This document shows, in pieces, positions 43,998-51,205 of a stretch of 64,000 bases of DNA; the stretch's first letter is position 1, and each line of letters opens with the position of its first letter. The stretch comes from MVRV01 sp964646755 (GTDB lineage Bacteria > Desulfobacterota > Syntrophia > Syntrophales > Smithellaceae): NCBI GenBank assembly GCA_964646755.1, contig CAZYIE010000001.1:166066-230065 (forward strand), written 5' to 3'. A model generated the notes under the pieces. The model saw nothing but the letters and a program-made list of their open reading frames with translations. It made no database searches and had not been told where the DNA came from. Made by a program: the position numbers and the translations under genes.

Positions 43998-44504
43998 TTA
44001 TTTTTTAACTGGTTTAACATCCTTAAATGCGGGTTTAGCTGAACCGGCACCATTTTTACCTGCAATTACTTTTTTCTTTTTTGCAATTGTATTTTGTTTC
44101 ATTGTTTTATCTGAAACTATCTCACTTGTCTGAATAAATTTGTCGACAATTTCATTAGATGCTTTTTTAATTTTGTCAGTAACTTCTTCTACAGATTGAT
44201 CCATTTTTTCTAGTAGGCCATGACCAGAAAAACCCATTGCGTTAACAGAATCTACAAAATAACCCTCAACAGTCTTAAAACTATCGTCAACAGACTCTTT
44301 GAAATCCTTTTTCCCTTTCTTATAGGCTTCTACCCATTCCGCAATCACTTTTTTGCCTTCGGGGGGGAAAAGGCTTGCCTTTTCTAAAAAAAGATTTACC
44401 ATTCTTTCCGAATGATCTTGCAAGGCAGTTATGGTATCGAAGGTATTGTCAAAAGCAGCTTTATTAAAATCAATTATCTGTTTGGCGATTATTTTCGGAT
44501 ACAT
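43998..44504 (-). CDS. Phasin family protein 2 (long, Lys/Ala-rich tail)
   Basis: 168 residues. The first 85 match the other two phasins (MYPKIIAKQIIDFNKAAFDNTF, PEGKKVIAEWVEAYKKGKKDFKE). A further helical segment with GLLEKMDQSVEEVTDKIKKASNEIVDKF follows, then a basic tail (KQNTIAKKKKVIAG, ending KPVKK) like the Lys-rich tails of DNA-binding granule proteins. Such a tail could tether granules to the nucleoid, by analogy with PhaM/PhaF-type proteins; this is inference. Confidence 0.85.
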   Translation of the reverse strand: MYPKIIAKQIIDFNKAAFDNTFDTITALQDHSERMVNLFLEKASLFPPEGKKVIAEWVEAYKKGKKDFKESVDDSFKTVEGYFVDSVNAMGFSGHGLLEKMDQSVEEVTDKIKKASNEIVDKFIQTSEIVSDKTMKQNTIAKKKKVIAGKNGAGSAKPAFKDVKPVKK

Positions 44505-44516
44505 TTAACAGCTCCA

Positions 44517-44813
44517 TTATTTTGTTTTCGACGTTTTTGTTTTGGTTGCAGTTTCTCCGGCAGCAAAATATTTTTCTACCTTTTTATAGTTATTATCTGC
44601 CGCCTCCTTAAAACCAATGCGTCCCTTATTATAGATATTTAACCATTCATTAATTGCTGCTTTCCCTTCTTCCGGAAGCCATGCGGCCTGCTGCATGAAT
44701 GTTTTCACCATTTTCTCCGTTTGCTGCTGCAAAATAGCGAAAGAGTTAAAATTGTTGTCAAATGTCGATTTGTGAAAATCAATGATCTGTTTGGCAATTA
44801 TTTTGTTTTCCAT
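44517..44813 (-). CDS. Phasin family protein 1
   Basis: 98 residues, first of three tandem phasins: MENKIIAKQIIDFHKSTFDNNFNSFAILQQQTEKMVKTFMQQ, PEEGKAAINEWLNIYNKGRIGFKEAADNNYKKVEKYF, with a short Thr/Lys tail (TKTKTSKTK). Cytoplasmic, granule-surface role by family. GGAGGAAT precedes the ATG. It shares the divergent intergenic region with phaR, where TGTTGCAA-type sites occur, so PhaR control is likely. Confidence 0.87.
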   Translation of the reverse strand: MENKIIAKQIIDFHKSTFDNNFNSFAILQQQTEKMVKTFMQQAAWLPEEGKAAINEWLNIYNKGRIGFKEAADNNYKKVEKYFAAGETATKTKTSKTK

Positions 44814-44888
44814 TTTTATTATTCCTCCTTTTTATTTTTAACTTACTGGCGTTTATTATAGGTACTTTTTTAATGTTGTCAAGAAAAA

Positions 44889-44901
44889 TGTTGCAATGCA
44901 A
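44889..44901. promoter_or_regulatory. TGTTGCAA-type site A (candidate PhaR operator)
   Basis: TGTTGCAATGCAA, containing the palindrome TTGCAATGCAA, 76 bases upstream of phasin 1. The core recurs at 44914 (inverted) and 45006. Confidence 0.55.
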
Positions 44902-44913
44902 TATTTCGCATTT

Positions 44914-44923
44914 AAGCAACAAT
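44914..44923. promoter_or_regulatory. TGTTGC-type site B (inverted, candidate PhaR operator)
   Basis: AAGCAACAAT, the reverse complement of ATTGTTGCTT. It lies 13 bases after site A, so A and B form an inverted pair. Confidence 0.5.
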
Positions 44924-45005
44924 AAAATACAATGTCTATATTTGTTTAGTATTAACAAATATATAATACATGTTTTGTAAATGTGTTTTTGTTTTTATAA
45001 AATAT

Positions 45006-45018
45006 ATTTGTTGCAATA
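45006..45018. promoter_or_regulatory. TGTTGCAA-type site C upstream of phaR
   Basis: ATTTGTTGCAATA, 44 bases before the phaR start codon, in the same orientation as site A. The position suits autorepression of phaR. Confidence 0.5.
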
Positions 45019-45061
45019 CTTAATAAAGATGTATATATTTTTGTTAAGGAGTAAACAAAAA

Positions 45062-45511
45062 ATGGATGCTAAAAAGTTACTGTTAAAAAAATATACTAAC
45101 CGTCGTCTTTATGACACGGAGAAAAGCATATACGTAACGCTTGATTACGTAACCAATATTATTCGGCAAGGAAGGCAAATAGTAGTAATAGATGCGAAAA
45201 CGAGTGAAGACGTAACAGCAGCGATTTTAACTCAGATTGTGTTAGAGGAAGCTCGTAAAAAAAATTATCTTTTACCAAACACGCTACTTTACTTGATTAT
45301 TCAATATGGAGAAACTGTTTTAAGCGAATTTTTTGAAAAATATCTGGAGCATACTATTAAGAATTATCTTTTATTCCGTGATCTGGCCGACGATCAATAC
45401 AAAAAATGGCTTGATTTAAGCACAAATTACTCTCAGGCCAATCCACAGACCTTGAATAGTCATTCTCCTTTCAAGTCTCTTTTCGAAGTTTTTTCTGGAA
45501 AATCAGATAAC
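45062..45511 (+). CDS. phaR: Polyhydroxyalkanoate synthesis regulator PhaR
   Basis: Repressor that senses PHA and controls phasin genes. About 150 residues with the family's N-terminal DNA-binding/accumulation domain: LLKKYTNRRLYDTEKSIYVTLDYVTNIIRQGRQIVVIDAKTSEDVTAAILTQIVLEE is almost the consensus, including RRLYD and DVT. The product ends after FEVFSGKSDN. I start at the ATG at 45062, where AAGGAGT is present; the in-frame upstream extension (CFCFYKIYLL) lies in the promoter and is not used. It is divergent from the phasin operon. Confidence 0.93.
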
Positions 45512-45661
45512 TGAATAGCCACTCGGCGTATCATGGCCTAAACGTTCCACCAAGAACTCATGAATGGGCGGAACCGTCAGGGCTCCCCCAACTGTTGCCT
45601 TGGCCTCACTCTTGAACATTGCTTGAAAGAATAATAAATTGAGTGTAAGCTTAATTAAGGC

Positions 45662-46035
45662 GAGAGAAGATCAGATGATCGCTGGCAGAATTTATCTGCT
45701 GGAGGAAAGTCCGGGCTCCGCAGGGCAGGATGGTCGCTAACGGCGACCGGGGGTGACCCTAGGGAAAGTGCCACAGAAAATATACCGCCTGGGCGAAAGC
45801 CTGGGTAAGGGTGAAATGGCGAGGTAAGAGCTCACCGCTTTTCTGGCGACAGAAAAGGCATGGTAAACCCCATCCGGAGCAAGACCAAATAGGAGAACGT
45901 TTAAGGGCGGCCCGCCTGATGTTCTCGGGTAGTGTCGCTTGAGGCTGCAGGCAACTGCTGTCCCAGATGAATGATCATCACCGCGTCGCGGGTAACTAAA
46001 ACGCGGGACAAAACCCGGCTTATGCTCTTCTTTTC
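45662..46035 (+). ncRNA. rnpB: RNase P RNA, bacterial class A
   Basis: Catalytic RNA that processes tRNA 5' ends. All hallmark blocks are present in order: GGAGGAAAGTCCGGGCTCC (about 45711), the CAGGGCAGG region, CCACAGAAAATATACCGCC, GGGTAAGGGTGAAA, GAGGTAAGAGCTCACC, and near the 3' end AGATGAATGATCATCACC and ACAAAACCCGGCTTA. The P1 stem pairs AGAAGA (45666-45671) with TCTTCT near 46027. Ends are set from these pairings and may shift by several bases. Confidence 0.96.
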
Positions 46036-46052
46036 AGCCTGTAATTAAAAAC

Positions 46053-46092
46053 AAAAACGCCCTCTGTAGAAAATTCCGCAGAGGGCGTTTTT
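46053..46092. terminator. Intrinsic terminator between rnpB and ppsA
   Basis: Stem AAAAACGCCCTCTG / CAGAGGGCGTTTTT around TAGAAAATTCCG, with A and T tails. It can act for rnpB on + and ppsA on -. Confidence 0.92.
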
Positions 46093-46109
46093 CGTTTTGA
46101 GAATACGGA

Positions 46110-48524
46110 TTATTTCTTAATACCTAAATCCTGTTCCGTTTTTAAAATATCTATGGTCGTTTTGATTACTGTATCCGAATTAAGCGAGATGCTGCTTATG
46201 CCGCATTCCACTAAAAATCTGGCAAATTCAGGATAATCACTCGGTGCCTGGCCGCATATTCCGATTTTTTTGCCCATTTTATTAGCTTCAGTAATGGCCT
46301 GACGGATAAGCTCTTCCACAGCGGCGTTTCTTTCGTCGAAGATGTGGGAAATCTGGGCGGAATCTCTATCCAGGCCGAGGGTGAGCTGAGTGAGGTCATT
46401 GGATCCGATGGAAAAGCCATCGAATATCTTGCCGAATTCCTTGATGAGAACGACATTGCTGGGAATTTCCACCATCATGTAAATTTCCAGGTCGTTTTTT
46501 GCCTGCACCAGCCCTTTTGTTGCCATCAGTTCAATAACGTTCTTTCCTTCGGCGATTGTACGGCAGAATGGAATCATTAGTTTTACGTTGGTAAGCCCCA
46601 TTTCGTCACGGACTTTTAACATTGCCGAGCATTCCAGCGAGAAGGCCTCGCGGTAGCGTGGATCATAATAACGCGATGCTCCGCGGAAACCGATCATCGG
46701 ATTTTCTTCTTCCAGTTCAAAGAAGGAACCGCCCATCAAACCCGCATATTCGTTGCTCTTGAAATCACTCATGCGCACAATGACATCATTGGGATAAAAA
46801 GCGGCGGCGATTTTTGCCACTCCCTGCGCCAGTTTATCCACAAAAAAGTCGCTTTTGTTAGTATATCCCTGAGTGAGCCTGTCGATATCTTTACGGACTT
46901 TCTCATCAGTAACTTTCTCAGGATGAATTAACGCCATCGGGTGAATAGCGATGAAGTGAGTAATAATAAACTCCAGACGGGCCAATCCTATGCCGTCATT
47001 GGGTATTGATGACAGTGTAAAAGCATTATCGGGATTGCCCACGTTCATCATTATTTTGGTTCTGGGGCGTTCCGTTTCCTGGACATTTATCTTGTGAATG
47101 TCATATTTCAAAATACCACTGTAAACATTGCCTACTTCGCCTTCTGCACAGGAAACTGTGGCTTCGGGAATATTTTCCAGTACCGTAGTCCCGTTGCCGG
47201 TACCCACAATACAGGGTACACCTAATTCGCGGCTGACAATGGCGGCATGGCAAGTGCGCCCGCCTTTGTAGCTAACGATAGCAGAAGCAATTTTCATGAT
47301 CGGTTCCCAGTCGGGATCGGTCATATCGGAAACAAGTACCTCTCCTTTGCGGAATCTTTTAATATCACTTACGGATTCTATGACATGTACCGGTCCTGCG
47401 CCGATTTTGGAACCGACACTTGTACCTATTACAATAGGCTCTTTTTTGGCCAGCAGCACGTAGCTTTCCAGAACGTTTATATCTTTTTGCGACTGCACTG
47501 TTTCCGGCCGTGCTTGCAAAATGAAGAGTTCGTTGGTTTTACCGTCTTTTCCCCATTCAATATCCATCGGTTTGAAGTAGCCGGCTTTTTGTGAATAATG
47601 ATCTTCAATAATCGTCGTCCACTTGGCCAGTGTAAGTATTTCATCATCGTTTAAACAAAAGCGATTGCGGTCTTCCAGTGGCACAGGATTAATTACTGTT
47701 GATTCGCTGTCCGTCTCGGAGGCATAAATCATTTTTATTTCTTTGGTTCCCAGTTTTCTCTGAATGATGGGACGGTAGCCGGTTTTTAAAGTAGGCTTGA
47801 AGACATAGAATTCATCGGGGTTTACTGTTCCCTGGACAACAGTTTCGCCCAGACCGTAAGCTCCGGTAATCAGGATGGCATCTTTAAAACCGGTTTCAGT
47901 ATCGATAGAGAAAATTACACCGGAAGATGCCAGGTCGGAACGCACCATCTTTTGCACACCGATGGAAAGGGCAACAGACAGGTGATCGAAACTTTTGTCC
48001 ACACGGTAAGAAATAGCACGGTCGGTATACAGCGAGGCAAAACATTTTTTACAGGCATCAAGCAAAAGGTCTTCGCCACGGATGTTGAGGAAGGTTTCCT
48101 GCTGTCCGGCAAAACTGGCATTGGGAAGGTCTTCGGCTGTGGCAGAACTGCGTACGGCAACATCAGTATCCGGGCCATATTCATCACAAAGTTTTTTATA
48201 AGCTTGAATAATTTCTTTACGCAGATCATCGGGAAGCTTTGCATTGTAAATGAGTGAGCGGATTTTCTTGCCTCGTTCCGACAGGTTTTTAATGTCATGA
48301 GTATTCACATCGGAAAGGAGTTTAGTGATTTCGCCGGTGATGCCGGATTGTGCTAAAAGGTGACGATAGGCGTAAGCCGTAATGGCAAAACCATCCGGAA
48401 TGTTAACGCCTTGGGAAATCAGTTCTTTTCTCATTTCACCGAGAGAAGCATTTTTGCCGCCGACTTGAGCAAGATCGGCAAGTTCGATTGTATCAAACCA
48501 TAAGATCAACTTATTGTCTTTCAT
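46110..48524 (-). CDS. ppsA: Phosphoenolpyruvate synthase
   Basis: Converts pyruvate and ATP to PEP, AMP and phosphate. 804 residues: N-terminal nucleotide-binding domain (GGKNASLGEMRKEL; VRSSATAEDLPNASFAGQQETFLN), swivelling domain with the phosphorylated His in GGRTCHAAIVSRELGVPCIVGTGN (about 419-442), and C-terminal PEP-binding barrel (GFRGASRYYD; SIGSNDLTQLTLGLDRDS; GICGQAPSD with the catalytic Cys). It supports gluconeogenic growth on acetyl-CoA-derived carbon. AGGAGG precedes the ATG; a clear promoter lies at 48579-48607. Confidence 0.97.
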   Translation of the reverse strand: MKDNKLILWFDTIELADLAQVGGKNASLGEMRKELISQGVNIPDGFAITAYAYRHLLAQSGITGEITKLLSDVNTHDIKNLSERGKKIRSLIYNAKLPDDLRKEIIQAYKKLCDEYGPDTDVAVRSSATAEDLPNASFAGQQETFLNIRGEDLLLDACKKCFASLYTDRAISYRVDKSFDHLSVALSIGVQKMVRSDLASSGVIFSIDTETGFKDAILITGAYGLGETVVQGTVNPDEFYVFKPTLKTGYRPIIQRKLGTKEIKMIYASETDSESTVINPVPLEDRNRFCLNDDEILTLAKWTTIIEDHYSQKAGYFKPMDIEWGKDGKTNELFILQARPETVQSQKDINVLESYVLLAKKEPIVIGTSVGSKIGAGPVHVIESVSDIKRFRKGEVLVSDMTDPDWEPIMKIASAIVSYKGGRTCHAAIVSRELGVPCIVGTGNGTTVLENIPEATVSCAEGEVGNVYSGILKYDIHKINVQETERPRTKIMMNVGNPDNAFTLSSIPNDGIGLARLEFIITHFIAIHPMALIHPEKVTDEKVRKDIDRLTQGYTNKSDFFVDKLAQGVAKIAAAFYPNDVIVRMSDFKSNEYAGLMGGSFFELEEENPMIGFRGASRYYDPRYREAFSLECSAMLKVRDEMGLTNVKLMIPFCRTIAEGKNVIELMATKGLVQAKNDLEIYMMVEIPSNVVLIKEFGKIFDGFSIGSNDLTQLTLGLDRDSAQISHIFDERNAAVEELIRQAITEANKMGKKIGICGQAPSDYPEFARFLVECGISSISLNSDTVIKTTIDILKTEQDLGIKK

Positions 48525-48578
48525 TAAAATCCTCCTGTGGGGAACAATTACAAAATTTTGGTCTTCTAAGTTTGCGCG

Positions 48579-48607
48579 TATCTACCAGTTTTGATAGGCT
48601 CTGTCAA
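48579..48607 (-). promoter_or_regulatory. Sigma-70-type promoter of ppsA
   Basis: On the minus strand TTGACA (48602-48607), 17-base spacer, TAGATA (48579-48584), 54 bases before the ppsA ATG. Confidence 0.75.
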
Positions 48608-48701
48608 ATGAAAATATATAATATGTATTATTAATGATTACAAGAAGATAAATGCTTAAGACATGCTTTTTAAAGCAATTGATTTTGTAATTTTTGAAGT
48701 A

Positions 48702-48732
48702 AAAAAAGGCCGAATTAAATTCGGCCTTTTTT
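48702..48732. terminator. Intrinsic terminator after the Cache protein gene
   Basis: Near-perfect 15-bp stem AAAAAAGGCCGAATT / AATTCGGCCTTTTTT around one base. It lies just after the stop at 48738 on the minus strand. Confidence 0.92.
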
Positions 48733-48737
48733 GTTAA

Positions 48738-50048
48738 TTATTTGTCGTCATCTTCGTCATCGTCGAAGTTCAACGATTGCGAGCCCTCCGGTATATCCGA
48801 CTGCAGCGACCTGTTGATGCCGCGCACAAGCAACCACATAATGAAAAAGAGAATAATCATTGAGGCGATGAGAATAAAGATGATTGTTGCCGTCCAAGCT
48901 TTTGCTTCCTTATCAATATTTTTTGATACTTTTGTTGTAGCTTCGTTATATTTTTCAACTTCCAATCCCATTCCAATCCAGCCAAAACCGGCAGGTTGGG
49001 GCAGGTTTGATGCGTAAAACTTAATCGGCGCATAGGCGACGAACTTTGTGAGCCCGCCAAATTTGTAAGTTAAAATTCCTGCTTTTCCTGCTGCCGATTC
49101 TTTCGCGATAACGGGTAGGTTGGGATCCATGAAGCCCAACTGATTGAGGTTTAACACTTCCTCACCTTTCTTTGTCAGTTCTGCTGCATTCTGCGCAGAA
49201 AGTGCGTGCACAGGACTTCCGTTGCGATTGATTCCTGCTATGTGGTAGTTATTGGGATGGGCAATAACGAAACCGCGACCGTCCACCATATAAGTATAAT
49301 TACCTGTCGATGTATCAGCTTCAAAAACTCGTTCCTGCTGAGTTGGGATTATGTGATTCGTAAATTCGGCTAGATGACGATAATCTAAAGCCAAGGCAAT
49401 CACACCGGCAAATCCCTGCTTATCAAAAACGGGTGTCGCTATGCGAACAATTCCGGAAAATCTCGCACCCTTTTCAAATTCGGCTTTGTTTACATACCAA
49501 CCGGTAACCGGAGAGACATATACTTCCCCTTTGTTAAGTATCTTTGCTTTGACAAAGTAGTCTTCTGCTTTGTAAGTGGTGTTGTCAGGGTTGCTGACAT
49601 TGTTTAATTTATCTGCCGATAAAGTTTGACCATTGACAATTTTAATTACTTCTTTTCCGGTTTTGTCAATTAGAGCCATTTCTGCATAAAGGGGGGTGGA
49701 AATCTGTTTGATTTTACCTTCTTGCTTTACCCAGATATTTTTGTTGTTGTCTTTAAGATATTGTTTATAAGCGATTTCATTAGCAGGAAGAATAGTTGCC
49801 GTGAGAACATCTCTTTTCCTTTCATTGAGAAAGTTAGCAACTTCTTCGGCTGTGTTAATGGCACGCACCTTTATTTCTTCCTGAGATTTCTGATCGAGAA
49901 CAGATACTGCCCTCTCCTTTATACTAACCCCCATCTTAAACATGCCGTTGGCTATTAAGAAAGCCATTAATGATAAGGGGATTACTATAAGCAGGAAGAA
50001 CACGCCTCCTACAGTAAAAAACTGTTTCTTTTTATTAGTTTCTGCCAT
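48738..50048 (-). CDS. Two-pass membrane protein with extracytoplasmic dCache-type sensor, no output domain
   Basis: 436 residues. TM1 at about 13-34, a periplasmic region of about 330 residues with Cache-like elements (YAEMALIDKTGKEVIKIVNG, YFVKAKILNKGEVYVSPVTGWYVN, GVIALALDYRHLAEFTNHI, YMVDGRGFVIAHPNNYHIAG), TM2 at about 385-408 (ATIIFILIASMIILFFIMWLLV), then a 25-residue cytoplasmic tail ending NFDDDEDDDK. Chemoreceptors and kinases with this sensor have large signalling domains after TM2; here none exists. It may signal through a partner or regulate a transporter. GGGGGAAAA precedes the ATG. It follows atpE on the same strand. Confidence 0.85.
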   Translation of the reverse strand: MAETNKKKQFFTVGGVFFLLIVIPLSLMAFLIANGMFKMGVSIKERAVSVLDQKSQEEIKVRAINTAEEVANFLNERKRDVLTATILPANEIAYKQYLKDNNKNIWVKQEGKIKQISTPLYAEMALIDKTGKEVIKIVNGQTLSADKLNNVSNPDNTTYKAEDYFVKAKILNKGEVYVSPVTGWYVNKAEFEKGARFSGIVRIATPVFDKQGFAGVIALALDYRHLAEFTNHIIPTQQERVFEADTSTGNYTYMVDGRGFVIAHPNNYHIAGINRNGSPVHALSAQNAAELTKKGEEVLNLNQLGFMDPNLPVIAKESAAGKAGILTYKFGGLTKFVAYAPIKFYASNLPQPAGFGWIGMGLEVEKYNEATTKVSKNIDKEAKAWTATIIFILIASMIILFFIMWLLVRGINRSLQSDIPEGSQSLNFDDDEDDDK

Positions 50049-50100
50049 TACTATTTTCCCCCTGACCTAGGTTAATTTTGTAGTTAACGTATATTAAGTG

Positions 50101-50478
50101 TTAACCCAAAAAGAAACGCATGTAGGGGTTAGCATAGAGCAGTACAAGAGCAACGACCAATGCGTAAATTGCTACGGACTCAGCCATGGCCATACCGACG
50201 AGCATAACGGTCATGATTTTGCCCTGAACGCCAGGATTTCTACCAACTGCCTGGCACGCTCCATTTGCTGCATTACCAATGCCGGCACCGGCACCGATTG
50301 CTCCCAGACCAATTGCCAAGCCAGCTCCAAGCATTGCACCAAAAGCAAATATAACTTTAATGTAAGATTCACCCGCAGGTATTACTTCTGCTGCGGCAAA
50401 AACCAGTGGGCTCGATACAAGCAAAATCGCCACTGCTGCCAACGCTGTTAAAATCCCTCTACCAAATTTGTGTGCCAT
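50101..50478 (-). CDS. atpE: ATP synthase F0 subunit c
   Basis: 125 residues: a signal-like N-terminal extension (LTALAAVAILLVSSPLVFA), helix 1 with the GAIGAGAGIG glycine motif, the polar loop GRNP, and helix 2 MAMAESVAIYALVVALVLLY with the ion-binding Glu. The extension makes it longer than typical (about 80-90) c subunits. The Gln found in helix 1 of Na+-binding rings aligns with Ile here, and AEST reads AESV, which argues for H+ rather than Na+; this is inference. No other ATP synthase gene is adjacent, so the F0F1 operon is split in this genome. Confidence 0.93.
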   Translation of the reverse strand: MAHKFGRGILTALAAVAILLVSSPLVFAAAEVIPAGESYIKVIFAFGAMLGAGLAIGLGAIGAGAGIGNAANGACQAVGRNPGVQGKIMTVMLVGMAMAESVAIYALVVALVLLYANPYMRFFLG

Positions 50479-50521
50479 TATTTATTTCCTTTCATGAAAT
50501 TATATTGATTATTTTCCTGAT

Positions 50522-50550
50522 CATATAACATAAACATCCGGTCATATCAA
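50522..50550 (-). promoter_or_regulatory. Sigma-70-type promoter of atpE
   Basis: On the minus strand TTGATA (50545-50550), 17-base spacer, TATATG (50522-50527), 43 bases before the ATG at 50478. Confidence 0.6.
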
Positions 50551-50982
50551 AGAGGAAATAATTCCAAAATTGAACTTGCGCAAAACTTTTGCACGATACA
50601 TGCCATCATCACGGCAAGTAATATTATTTTCAAATAAATTTGGCTATTGTAAATGGATATAGTGCACTTTACTTAGCTAATTTATTGAGATTGCTTCAAT
50701 TCGTTTGTGAGGAGCAGGAGATAGTTCCCAGAGAAAATATTTGGTGATTGTTTATTTGTGAAGTTTTAAGAACCGCCATTTTTTACGATAATTTAAAGTT
50801 TTGTTAAATGGCCCGATATAAAACATTCAAATACGGTAAAGAAATTTAGCAATATTGGCTAATAATTAATATATTAGTATTTTATTATGTTTTTTATTGA
50901 AATTTTAGACTAAGGCCGTTAGTATCAAAAATATTTTTATTAGATTCTTTAACATACGTAATTTTTTATTGCGAGGATTGCT
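50551..50982. other. AT-rich intergenic region between divergent genes
   Basis: About 430 bases between the atpE promoter and the small ORF at 50983. AT-rich, with no tRNA, no hairpin longer than 6 bp and no coding frame that I can support. Confidence 0.5.
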
Positions 50983-51165
50983 ATGCAGGAATTGCTGACA
51001 GCTGTTACTTACCCGATAGTCTGGCTTATTTGCTCCTACGTCTTAAAAATTGAAAATGGTTTGGCGAAGCTCCTTATAGCTTTGACGGCGGCCATCTTGG
51101 TCTATGTTTTACTCGGAATGAAAAGCTCTTCACAGGGGGAAAAAGATAAGCAAGAAGACGAATGA
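50983..51165 (+). CDS. Small membrane protein of unknown function
   Basis: 60 residues: two hydrophobic segments (LLTAVTYPIVWLICSYVL, about 3-20, and LLIALTAAILVYVLLGM, about 30-46) with a charged C-terminal tail ending KDKQEDE. GCGAGGA precedes the ATG. It lies 40 bases upstream of the histidine kinase gene on the same strand. No family is recognised; the real-protein case rests on the ribosome site and the membrane-protein composition. Confidence 0.55.
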   Translation: MQELLTAVTYPIVWLICSYVLKIENGLAKLLIALTAAILVYVLLGMKSSSQGEKDKQEDE

Positions 51166-51205
51166 CATTATATAAGGAGAGATAATTAATCTCTATAATT
51201 ATAAT

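Noticed and set aside
50551..50982. tRNA or small RNA in the AT-rich gap
   Set aside because: No cloverleaf, terminator or conserved block found.
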